Source: Acetobacteraceae bacterium
GTDB taxonomy: Bacteria > Pseudomonadota > Alphaproteobacteria > Acetobacterales > Acetobacteraceae
Assembly (NCBI GenBank): GCA_027340195.1
Contig: DAHWNE010000298.1
Location: forward strand, 1-5,653
DNA length: 5,653 bases
Reading direction: 5' to 3'
Shown: positions 1 through 5,653 of the stretch, piece after piece
Layout of the letters: every line of letters starts with the position of its first letter
How positions within the stretch are numbered: the first letter of the stretch is position 1
The notes under the pieces: generated by a model
What the model saw: the letters and a program-made list of their open reading frames with translations, nothing else
What the model was told of the DNA's origin: nothing
The model's database searches: none
Translations under genes and position numbers: made by a program

Positions 1-2301
1 CATGTACTGGTTCCAGATCGGAGCCGCCACCACCGCGCCCGCTTGCCCGTGGCCCAGGGTGGACGGCGTATCGAACCCCACCCAGACCACCGTCACCAGC
101 TGCGGGGTGAAGCCCGCGAACCAGCCGTCCTGGAAATTCTCGGTGGTGCCGGTTTTGCCGGCGATCGGGCGATGGAACCCCTTGCCGGCCGGGATGCCGG
201 TGCCGCGCGTGACCACCCCCTCCATCATGGTCACCACCTGGAACACGCTGGCCGGATCGGCGATCTGCTTGCGGGTGTCGATCAGCTGCGGCGGGACGGC
301 CGGGTTGTCGCAGGCGCAGCGAAGACCGCGCGGGCGCCAGACCACGTGCCCCTCCGGGTCGGTCACCGAGCTGATCAGATGCGGCGTCACCTTGCGGCCC
401 TGGTTGTCGAGGGTGGCGTAGGCGGCGGCCTCGTGCAGCACCGTGGTATCGGCCGCCCCCAGCGCCGCCGGCAGCACCAGCGGCAGGTGTTTCACCATGC
501 CGAACGCCTCGGCGGTGCGGGCGATCGATTTCATCCCCAGATGCTCGGCCAGCCGCACCGTGACCAGGTTCATCGACTGTTCCAGCGCGACCCGCAGCGG
601 CGTCGGGCCGCCGAAATTGTCCTCGTAGTTATGCGGCCGCCACAGCCCGCCGGCGCCCAGGTTGACCACGATCGGCGCGTTGAGGAAGCGCGAGCTCGGC
701 GAGTAGCCGCGCTCCATCGCCGTCAGATAGACCATCGGCTTGAAGCTGCTGCCCGGCTGGCGCTGGGCCTGGGTGGCGCGGTTGAACTGGCTCGCGCGGT
801 AGCTCCAGCCTCCCACCATCGCCACCACCGCCCCGGTGGTGGGATCGAGGCTGACCAGCGCGCCCTGCACCTTCGGCACCTGCCGCAGCAGCGCCACGCG
901 CCGCGCGCCGCCGGGCGGGTGGATCAGGATCACGTCGCCCGGATGGACCATCTGCGCCAGACCCGCGAAGGCGGGCCGCATGGTCCCGCCCGGGGTCATC
1001 GGCCGGTGCCAGACGGCGCCGCCGAGGCTGAGCGTCGCCTGACGCGGGGCATGGTCGGCCGCCCCGAGCCAGCCGACGCGCGGCGCCGCCGGGCTGCCGC
1101 CGGGCAGCACCACCGCCAGCCGCCAGGCGCTCAGCATCCCCGCCGGCGGGGTTTGCTTGGCCAGCGCCTTCGGCCACGCGGCGAGCGCGGCGGGGGGAAT
1201 CGTGGCGAGCGGGCCGCGCCAGCCGCCCATCCGCCGGTCATAGGCCATCAGCCCGTCGCGCACGGCGCGCGTCGCCGCCGCTTGCAGACGCGGCACCAGG
1301 GTGGTGCGCACCGTGAGCCCGCCCGACAGGGTGAGGCTGTTGCCGAAGCGCTCCACCAGCCGGTGCTGCACATCGGAGGCGAACCAGTCGGCCCCGGCGA
1401 CCGGGCGCGCCTGCACGCGCCCCGCCGGCAGCAGCGGTTCGGCCTTGGCGGCGGCGGCCTGGGCACGGGTGATGGTGCCGTCGTCGGCCATCCGGTCCAG
1501 CACCCAGTTGCGGCGCGCCAGCGCGGCGGCGGGCTGGTGCAGCGGGTCGTAATGGTGCGGCGCCTTGGGCAGGGCGGCGAGCGAGGCGTCCTCGGCCAGG
1601 GTGAGCTGGCCGAGCGGCTTGCCGAAATAGGTCTCGGCGGCGGCGGCAACGCCGTAAGCGCCGTCACCGAGATAGATCGCGTTGAGGTAGATGGTCAGGA
1701 TCTGCTGCTTCGGCAGCGACTGGTCGATGCGCAGCGCGAGAAAGGCTTCCTCGATCTTGCGCACGAAGGTCATGCGGTGGCGGAGCAGCAGGTTCTTCGC
1801 CACCTGCATGGTGATGGTGGAGGCGCCGAGCGGGCGGTGGCCGCTGCCCAGATGCATCACGTCCCAGATGCCGGCGCGCAGGATCGCCACCGGGTCGATG
1901 CCGGGATGGATCCAGAAATTCTGGTCCTCGGCGGCGAGGAAGGCGTTCTGCAGCATCACCGGGATGTCGTGGAACGGCACCAGGATGCGCCGTTCGGTGG
2001 CGAGATCGGCCACCGGGCGGCCATCGGCGGCGTAGATGCGCGTCATCACCGGCGGCTGGTAATGGCGCAGCCCGGCGACCGAGGGCAGGTCCGAGCCGAA
2101 GCGCAGCCAGGCGAGGCCGGTGATGGCGGCGACGGTAAGGACGCCGAGCGCGGCCAGCCCCAGCAGCGCGCCCATCAGCCGCCGCGCCCAGCCGCGCCCC
2201 GGCTTCGGCGCGCGCGGAGCGGCCCGGCGCGGGCCGGGTGGGGCAGGACGGCGGGAACGGCGCGGCGTGAGCGGCTGGTCGGCGGAGAGCGAGGGCGGCA
2301 T
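1..2301 (-). CDS. mrcA: Bifunctional class A penicillin-binding protein, PBP1A type (C-terminus cut off by window edge)
   Basis: This inner-membrane enzyme polymerises lipid II into glycan strands and cross-links their peptides in the periplasm. The visible 767 residues are in order: a basic, proline-rich cytoplasmic tail (about 10-41); one membrane anchor (about 42-66); and a GT51 glycosyltransferase domain. The GT51 domain has catalytic Glu125 in AEDQNFWIHPGID, GASTITMQ at 159-166, the RKIEEA box with second Glu185, and YLNAIYLG at 205-212. A short OB-like insert follows (about 345-480), then a transpeptidase domain with SSFK (nucleophile Ser518, Lys521), SMN at 576-578 and KTGT at 716-719. 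All catalytic motifs are intact. The frame is open to base 1, so the stop lies outside; PBP1A proteins usually have about 800 or more residues, so little is missing. The ATG at 2299-2301 is the only in-frame start after a TGA at 2344-2346. Its ribosome site is weak: GGGAAAGG lies 16 bases upstream, too far to be convincing. PBP1C is unlikely given the PBP1A-like linker. Confidence 0.95.
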   Translation of the reverse strand, partial: MPPSLSADQPLTPRRSRRPAPPGPRRAAPRAPKPGRGWARRLMGALLGLAALGVLTVAAITGLAWLRFGSDLPSVAGLRHYQPPVMTRIYAADGRPVADLATERRILVPFHDIPVMLQNAFLAAEDQNFWIHPGIDPVAILRAGIWDVMHLGSGHRPLGASTITMQVAKNLLLRHRMTFVRKIEEAFLALRIDQSLPKQQILTIYLNAIYLGDGAYGVAAAAETYFGKPLGQLTLAEDASLAALPKAPHHYDPLHQPAAALARRNWVLDRMADDGTITRAQAAAAKAEPLLPAGRVQARPVAGADWFASDVQHRLVERFGNSLTLSGGLTVRTTLVPRLQAAATRAVRDGLMAYDRRMGGWRGPLATIPPAALAAWPKALAKQTPPAGMLSAWRLAVVLPGGSPAAPRVGWLGAADHAPRQATLSLGGAVWHRPMTPGGTMRPAFAGLAQMVHPGDVILIHPPGGARRVALLRQVPKVQGALVSLDPTTGAVVAMVGGWSYRASQFNRATQAQRQPGSSFKPMVYLTAMERGYSPSSRFLNAPIVVNLGAGGLWRPHNYEDNFGGPTPLRVALEQSMNLVTVRLAEHLGMKSIARTAEAFGMVKHLPLVLPAALGAADTTVLHEAAAYATLDNQGRKVTPHLISSVTDPEGHVVWRPRGLRCACDNPAVPPQLIDTRKQIADPASVFQVVTMMEGVVTRGTGIPAGKGFHRPIAGKTGTTENFQDGWFAGFTPQLVTVVWVGFDTPSTLGHGQAGAVVAAPIWNQYM

Positions 2302-2360
2302 GGAGGCGCATATGGCGCCTTTCCCGGCCCGAGACCAGAAGCGTCAATCGAGCGTGAGAA

Positions 2361-2394
2361 GGGGCGCGCCGCTTCTTGCCCGCCGGCGCGCCCC
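2361..2394 (-). terminator. Probable rho-independent terminator of the MHS transporter gene
   Basis: A perfect 10-base inverted repeat, GGGGCGCGCC and GGCGCGCCCC, is separated by a 14-base loop. It begins 5 bases beyond the transporter stop codon when read on the minus strand. The 3' arm is followed there by TTCTCACGC, a poor U-tract, so termination may be incomplete or assisted. On the plus strand the hairpin is followed by C and G only, so it is assigned to the minus strand. It also lies upstream of the PBP gene and would insulate it from transporter transcription. Confidence 0.6.
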
Positions 2395-2399
2395 CCGGG

Positions 2400-3749
2400 T
2401 CAGCGGCCGCGGGCCGCCAGGGCCGGCGTGGCGAGGCCGTTCAGGTCGGGATGGTGCAGCTCCACTTCCCGTGTCTCCGGCCCGGCGAGGGCGCCCACGA
2501 CCATCAGCACCCCGCCGATCACCAGCAACACGATCGGCGTGAAGACATAGGGCATGAAATGGGCGAGGCCGAGCAGGTAGAACCCCGCAAAGGCCGGGAT
2601 CACCACCGCCACGCTGTAGCCGATGCCATAGCCGCTGGCCCGGACATGGGTGGGAAAGCGCTCGCAGATATAGGGGGTGGCGATCCCCCAGGGCGCCAGC
2701 ACCAGCGCGTAGAACAGCCCGGCCAGAACCGTGGTGGCGAGCACCGTGCCGCCCTCGAGCGCGTTCGTCACCATGGCGAAATAGAGCGCCGGGCAGGCGA
2801 GCAGCACGAACACGCCGCAGAGCGCGATGGCCGGCCGCCGTCCGATCATCTGGCTGAGCAGGGCGCAGCCGATGAAGCCGAAGAACTGCAAGATGCTGGC
2901 GAGCAGGAAGCCGTTGGTGGTCAGCTCGCTCGGCACATGCAGCTGCTGGATCATCATGCCCGGCAGCACCGAGGCCGCCTGCGCGGTCAGCCAGAAGCCC
3001 GACATCATCAGGAAGACCTGGCCGAGGCTGCGCAAATGCCGGCCCGACAGCACCTCCCGCAGGGGTGCCGCGCTCTTTTCCGCCGACTGCCACATGCCTG
3101 ACTCGGGAACGCTGCGATAATAGAGCAGGAAGGCGAAGGCCAGGACGCCGCCGAGCAGGAACGGAACCCGCCAGCCCCAGGCCAGATATTCCGCCTTCGT
3201 GGTGACCGCCAGCATGAAGGCGGTGACCAGCGAGACCACCGCGAACCCCAGCGGATAGGCGGCCTGGATCAGGCCGCCGACGAAGCCGCGCCGCTCCTTC
3301 GGCACCATCTCCAGCGCCAGGGTGTTGTTGGAGGTGTATTCGCCGCCCATGAAGACGCCGTCGGCGAAGCGCAGCAGGATCAGCAGCACCAGCGACCAGA
3401 CCCCGATGCTGTCGTTGCCGGGCAGCAAGGCGATCAGCGCCGTCAGGGTGCCGAAGCCGGCGATGCTGATGATGGTGGTGCGGCGGCGCCCGATCTTGTC
3501 GGCCCAGTGGCCGAAGATCACCGCCCCACACGGCCGCCCGAGCAGGGTCGCGGCGAAGGTGAAATAATAAATGGTGGTGCTGGCGGACGCGCTCAGCCCC
3601 TTCGGCAGGAAATAGCCGATCACCGGGGCAAGCGCGAGCACCGGCAGGTAGATATCGAAGAAATCGACCGCGAACCCGACGAAGCCGGCGACGATGGTGC
3701 GGCGGGCTTCGGGCGGCAGCTTCTGCTGGCCGAACAATCCTGATTTCAT
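2400..3749 (-). CDS. MFS transporter, metabolite:H+ symporter (MHS)-like, substrate unknown
   Basis: A 449-residue polytopic inner-membrane protein, the usual length for the family, with about 12 hydrophobic segments. Visible marks are: acidic residues Asp29 and Asp32 in the first segment (AVDFFDIYL); MFS motif A in loop 2-3 as GHWADKIGRRR at 80-90; GGEYTS at 135-140; ERRG at 152-155; WGWRVPFLLG at 191-200; VPES at 214-217; a second-half motif A remnant QMIGRR at 300-305; and FPTHVRASGYGIGY at 365-378. These follow the pattern of MHS transporters such as ProP, KgtP and ShiA, which bring in organic acids or zwitterions with protons. The substrate cannot be read from sequence. The ATG at 3747-3749 was chosen because GGGAGGAG sits just upstream. 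An in-frame extension to 3857 exists, but it would add 36 residues rich in Arg and Pro that do not look like this family's N-terminus. The gene follows the tRNA-Leu on the same strand and ends at a hairpin. Confidence 0.92.
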   Translation of the reverse strand: MKSGLFGQQKLPPEARRTIVAGFVGFAVDFFDIYLPVLALAPVIGYFLPKGLSASASTTIYYFTFAATLLGRPCGAVIFGHWADKIGRRRTTIISIAGFGTLTALIALLPGNDSIGVWSLVLLILLRFADGVFMGGEYTSNNTLALEMVPKERRGFVGGLIQAAYPLGFAVVSLVTAFMLAVTTKAEYLAWGWRVPFLLGGVLAFAFLLYYRSVPESGMWQSAEKSAAPLREVLSGRHLRSLGQVFLMMSGFWLTAQAASVLPGMMIQQLHVPSELTTNGFLLASILQFFGFIGCALLSQMIGRRPAIALCGVFVLLACPALYFAMVTNALEGGTVLATTVLAGLFYALVLAPWGIATPYICERFPTHVRASGYGIGYSVAVVIPAFAGFYLLGLAHFMPYVFTPIVLLVIGGVLMVVGALAGPETREVELHHPDLNGLATPALAARGR

Positions 3750-3753
3750 CGCA

Positions 3754-3761
3754 CTCCTCCC
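3754..3761 (-). promoter_or_regulatory. Shine-Dalgarno site of the MHS transporter
   Basis: On the minus strand GGGAGGAG lies 4 bases before the ATG at 3747-3749. It is the best ribosome site in the window and decides the transporter start in favour of the shorter 449-residue protein. Confidence 0.8.
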
Positions 3762-3781
3762 TTTCGCCGGTTGCTTTCCGC

Positions 3782-3794
3782 ACGGATGATCCGT
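3782..3794. promoter_or_regulatory. Candidate operator: 13-base hyphenated palindrome in the transporter leader
   Basis: ACGGAT-G-ATCCGT is a perfect 6+6 inverted repeat around one base, 33 to 45 bases upstream of the transporter ATG. Its position, just downstream of a weak promoter-like sequence, would suit a repressor dimer. No regulator gene is visible nearby, and a palindrome of this size can occur by chance in GC-rich DNA. Confidence 0.3.
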
Positions 3795-3811
3795 CGGGCA
3801 CCGGCCGCGGC

Positions 3812-3841
3812 AGGATAGGCGCCGTTCAGGCCGCGGGGGAA
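3812..3841 (-). promoter_or_regulatory. Weak candidate promoter for the MHS transporter
   Basis: On the minus strand TTCCCC (3836-3841) and TATCCT (3812-3817) are separated by 18 bases. They match the sigma-70 consensus at 3 of 6 and 4 of 6 positions. The start site would fall near 3805, upstream of the 13-base palindrome and the Shine-Dalgarno site. This is a guess from spacing and partial matches only; read-through from the tRNA is an alternative. Confidence 0.2.
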
Positions 3842-3922
3842 GCCTGGACGGGGTCATACGGTTGCGCGGGATATCGGGCGGGCGGGCTGTCCCCGCGAAA
3901 GGGGGGCGCCGTCGATGGCGAT

Positions 3923-4007
3923 TGGTGCCCGCCGGGGGACTCGAACCCCCACGCCCCAGGGGCCGCGGATTTTAAGTCCGCTGCGTCTGCCGTTCCGCCA
4001 GGCGGGC
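3923..4007 (-). tRNA. tRNA-Leu, anticodon UAA
   Basis: An 85-base class II tRNA with its 3' CCA encoded. The acceptor stem GCCCGCC pairs fully with GGCGGGC, followed by discriminator A and CCA. The anticodon arm is GCGGA-CUUAAAA-UCCGC, giving anticodon UAA, which reads UUA and, by wobble, UUG. A long variable arm (GCCCC-UGGGGC region) is typical of leucine tRNAs. The T arm is GGGGG-UUCGAGU-CCCCC. All stems are intact, and A as discriminator is the normal leucine identity base. No direct repeat of the 3' end was seen nearby, so there is no sign of an integrated element here. Confidence 0.97.
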
Positions 4008-4051
4008 CGCGCGCGCCCGGGTAGCAGACCCGACCCGCCTCGGCCAGCAGG

Positions 4052-4081
4052 TTGGACCGCTCCCACGGGCTCGGCCATACT
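4052..4081 (+). promoter_or_regulatory. Candidate promoter for the RutF-like gene
   Basis: TTGGAC at 4052-4057 and CATACT at 4076-4081 are spaced by 18 bases. The second box matches 4 of 6 consensus positions and the first keeps TTG. The predicted start near 4088 is followed by the purine-rich ribosome site GGGGGAGA at 4096-4103 and the ATG at 4112. The whole gap between the divergent tRNA and this gene is only 104 bases, so the two promoters would lie side by side. Confidence 0.3.
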
Positions 4082-4111
4082 CACGCCGAAGCCTCGGGGG
4101 AGACCGCCGCC

Positions 4112-4606
4112 ATGCCCGCCAGCAAGGAACATTATCGCGAGGCGATGGCCCGCCTCGGCGCCGCGGTCAACGTCATCACCACCGACGGGCCGGGGGGACG
4201 CGCCGGCTTCACCGCCTCGGCCGTGTGCAGCGTCACCGATACCCCCCCGACCCTGCTGGTCTGCGCCAATCGCGGCAACGATTCCTACCCGGCCTTCATC
4301 GCCAACCGGGTGCTCTGCGTGAACACGCTGGCCCCGACGGGGGAGCATCTCTCGCCGCTGTTCGCCGGCCTCACCGACCACCCGATCGAGGCGCGCTTCG
4401 ACAGCGCCGACTGGATCCAGCTCGCCACCGGCGCCCCGGTGCTGGCCGACGCCGCGGTCGCCTTCGACTGCCGCATCGACCAGGTGGTGAGCGTCGGCAC
4501 CCATGACGTCTTCTTCTGCGTGGTGGAGACCACCCACCTCGGCCCGCTGCACGAGGGGCTGATCTACTACGCCCGCGCCTATCACCGGATCACCCGGCCG
4601 GGCTGA
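4112..4606 (+). CDS. rutF: Flavin reductase, RutF-type (NADH:FMN oxidoreductase)
   Basis: A complete 164-residue protein, the same length as E. coli RutF as I recall it. The family reduces FMN with NADH so that a partner monooxygenase can use FMNH2; in the Rut pathway the partner is RutA, which opens the uracil ring. The single flavin-reductase-like domain shows [11 protein letters not shown] at 16-26, then [20 protein letters not shown] at 32-51, which agrees almost residue for residue with RutF from memory. LCVNTL at 68-73, SVGTHD at 127-132 and the terminal AYHRI also fit. HpaC, the reductase for 4-hydroxyphenylacetate hydroxylase, shares the fold but matches less well. The ATG at 4112 was chosen for its ribosome site GGGGGAGA about 9 bases upstream and for length; an upstream TTG at 4052 would add 20 residues. 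No rut genes or monooxygenase are visible, so the physiological partner is unknown. The 3' end overlaps the convergent XylX-like gene by 17 bases. Confidence 0.9.
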   Translation: MPASKEHYREAMARLGAAVNVITTDGPGGRAGFTASAVCSVTDTPPTLLVCANRGNDSYPAFIANRVLCVNTLAPTGEHLSPLFAGLTDHPIEARFDSADWIQLATGAPVLADAAVAFDCRIDQVVSVGTHDVFFCVVETTHLGPLHEGLIYYARAYHRITRPG

Positions 4607-5653
4607 CCCCCAGCAGGCCGCGCGCGGCCAGGTTGCGCATCAGCGCCCCCACCCCGAACCGCCAGGGCGCGCAGACATCGGTGGGCGCCATCCGGTTCAC
4701 CAGCCGCCCCAGCCCCGGCGCGGCGATGGTGACGATATCGCCGCAGTGATGGGTGAAGCCCTGGCCCGGGGCGTCGCGATCCTGGACCGGGGCGAACATG
4801 GTGCCCAGGAACAGCACCGCCCCGTCCGGGTACGGGTGATGCGCGTTCAGCATCTGCGCCACCAGCTCGGCCGGATCGCGGCTGATGCGCGCCAGCGCCG
4901 AGCTTCCGGTCAGGCGGAACCCATCCGCCCCCGCCACCTCCAGGCTGACGGTGGTGGCGCGGATCGCGTCGAGGCCGAAGCCGGCGTCGAACAGCCGCAG
5001 GAACGGGCCGATGGCGCAGGAGGCGTTGTTGTCCTTGGCCTTGCCCAGCAGCAGCGCCGACCGCCCCTCCACGTCGCGCAGATTGACGTCGTTGCCCAGC
5101 GTGGCGCCGACGATCCGCCCGTCGGAGGCCACCGCCAGCACCACCTCCGGCTCCGGGTTGTTCCAGGAGGAGGCGGGATGCAGCCCCGCCTCCATCCCCG
5201 TCCCCACCGCCGCCATCGGCTGGCATTTGGTGAAAATCTCCGCATCCGGGCCGATTCCCACCTCCAGATACTGGCTCCAGGCGCCGGCGGCGGTCAGCAC
5301 CTGCTTGAGCCGCGCCGCCTCCGCCGAACCGGGGCGCAGCCGGGCGAGATCGTCGCCCACCAGCGCGGTGACCTCGGCGCGGATGGCGGCGGCGGCGGCG
5401 GCATCGCCGCGGGCCTTCTCCTCGATCACCCGCTCGATCAAGGAGATGGCGAAGGTGACCCCGGCCGCCTTCACCGCCTGCAGATCGACCGGGGCGAGCA
5501 GCCAGGGCCGCGCCGGGTCGCGCGCCTCGGGCGGCGTGTTGGCGGCGATCGCCGCCACCGTCCCCACCGCCGGCCCGTCGGCCGCGCGCAGCGCCGCGGC
5601 CGGGTCCGGCGCCTCGCAGAGGTCGCGGATGGTGGGAAACGCGGCGGAGATGT
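4590..5653 (-). CDS. xylX: FAH-family 2-keto-3-deoxy-D-xylonate/L-arabonate dehydratase-like protein (N-terminus beyond window)
   Basis: The visible 353 C-terminal residues carry the fumarylacetoacetate-hydrolase fold. Numbering from the first visible residue, the probable metal ligands are Glu167 and Glu169 in WNNPEPE and Asp188 in GNDVNLRD, followed by [13 protein letters not shown] with conserved lysines at 204 and 206. Other blocks are [49 protein letters not shown] and [11 protein letters not shown]. From memory these match Caulobacter XylX closely across the full visible length. XylX removes water from 2-keto-3-deoxy-D-xylonate to give 2-oxoglutarate semialdehyde in the Weimberg pathway. 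An arabonate-specific relative is equally possible. The frame stays open to base 5653, so a GTG at 5565-5567 is not the likely start; roughly 30 to 40 residues are missing compared with XylX. The C-terminal codons overlap the convergent RutF-like gene. No other pentose-oxidation gene is in view. Confidence 0.88.
   Translation of the reverse strand, partial: ISAAFPTIRDLCEAPDPAAALRAADGPAVGTVAAIAANTPPEARDPARPWLLAPVDLQAVKAAGVTFAISLIERVIEEKARGDAAAAAAIRAEVTALVGDDLARLRPGSAEAARLKQVLTAAGAWSQYLEVGIGPDAEIFTKCQPMAAVGTGMEAGLHPASSWNNPEPEVVLAVASDGRIVGATLGNDVNLRDVEGRSALLLGKAKDNNASCAIGPFLRLFDAGFGLDAIRATTVSLEVAGADGFRLTGSSALARISRDPAELVAQMLNAHHPYPDGAVLFLGTMFAPVQDRDAPGQGFTHHCGDIVTIAAPGLGRLVNRMAPTDVCAPWRFGVGALMRNLAARGLLGVSPAG
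4616..4629. repeat. 14-base perfect palindrome at the 3' end of the XylX-like gene
   Basis: GGCCGCGCGCGGCC reads the same on both strands and lies 10 bases past the RutF stop, inside the last codons of the convergent gene. A second 10-base palindrome, CCCGGCCGGG, is at 4593-4602. Neither is followed by a T-run on either strand, so they are not standard terminators. They may simply reflect GC-rich coding sequence, or may help end the two convergent transcripts. Confidence 0.35.

Noticed and set aside
1664..2347. A 227-codon minus-strand frame starting upstream of the PBP ATG
   Set aside because: It is the wrong frame over the PBP glycosyltransferase region. The frame that begins at 2301 carries all the catalytic motifs.
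43..2550. An 835-codon open frame on the plus strand opposite the PBP gene
   Set aside because: It is antisense to intact GT51 and transpeptidase motifs. Its translation is mostly Arg, Gly, Ala, His and Gln with no domain, as expected for a shadow frame in very GC-rich DNA.
2344..3801. A 485-codon minus-strand frame covering the transporter
   Set aside because: Its translation is Arg- and Gly-rich without membrane segments. The neighbouring frame encodes a clear 12-segment transporter.
3888..3912. Short CCCC/GGGG hairpin after the tRNA as a terminator
   Set aside because: The stem is only about 4 bases and no T-run follows it on the minus strand.
3923..4007. The tRNA as an integration site for a mobile element
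   Set aside because: No direct repeat of the tRNA 3' end, no integrase and no change in composition were seen on either side within the window.
3915..4322. A plus-strand frame with a peptide beginning GARRGTRTPTPQGP
   Set aside because: This is the familiar false translation of a leucine tRNA read backwards, followed by an out-of-frame reading of rutF.
3854..4585. A 243-codon minus-strand frame covering the tRNA and the RutF-like gene
   Set aside because: It runs through the tRNA and antisense to a well-supported flavin reductase; the peptide has no recognisable domain.
5565..5567. GTG as start codon of the XylX-like gene
   Set aside because: The frame stays open with plausible coding sequence to the window edge, and XylX proteins have a longer N-terminal part, so the true start lies outside.

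Overview
This 5.65 kb window is very GC-rich, with G or C at most third codon positions. It holds four protein genes and one tRNA, tightly packed. Gene content and protein style fit an alphaproteobacterium: a Caulobacter-type sugar-acid dehydratase, a PBP1A with a short OB insert, and an MHS-type transporter. Acetobacteraceae or another Rhodospirillales lineage is plausible, but that is an inference from general resemblance.

Layout from left to right. (1) A bifunctional class A penicillin-binding protein (PBP1A type) lies on the minus strand; its C-terminus runs off the left edge. (2) A 98-base gap contains a strong GC hairpin placed as the terminator of the next gene. (3) An MHS-type major facilitator transporter lies on the minus strand. 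Its start is set by a good Shine-Dalgarno site, and its leader contains a 13-base hyphenated palindrome that could be an operator. (4) A tRNA-Leu with anticodon UAA lies on the minus strand with its CCA encoded. (5) Divergent from the tRNA is a complete flavin reductase of the RutF type on the plus strand. (6) Its 3' end overlaps by 17 bases, tail to tail, with a fumarylacetoacetate-hydrolase-fold enzyme on the minus strand. That enzyme closely resembles Caulobacter XylX (2-keto-3-deoxy-D-xylonate dehydratase); its N-terminus lies beyond the right edge.

The genes do not form one obvious pathway. PBP1A builds cell wall and the tRNA is housekeeping. The XylX-like enzyme points to oxidative (Weimberg-type) pentose breakdown, whose other genes would lie outside the window. 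The RutF-like reductase would supply reduced flavin to a monooxygenase not seen here. The transporter is a proton symporter of unknown substrate; organic or sugar acids are possible but unproven.

No stretch longer than 300 bases lacks a gene. I saw no mobile element, CRISPR array, phage gene or toxin-antitoxin pair, and no credible sign of an undescribed multi-gene system. The points worth a second look are small: the candidate operator, the orphan RutF, the convergent overlap, and the UAA tRNA in a neighbourhood with no TTA codons.
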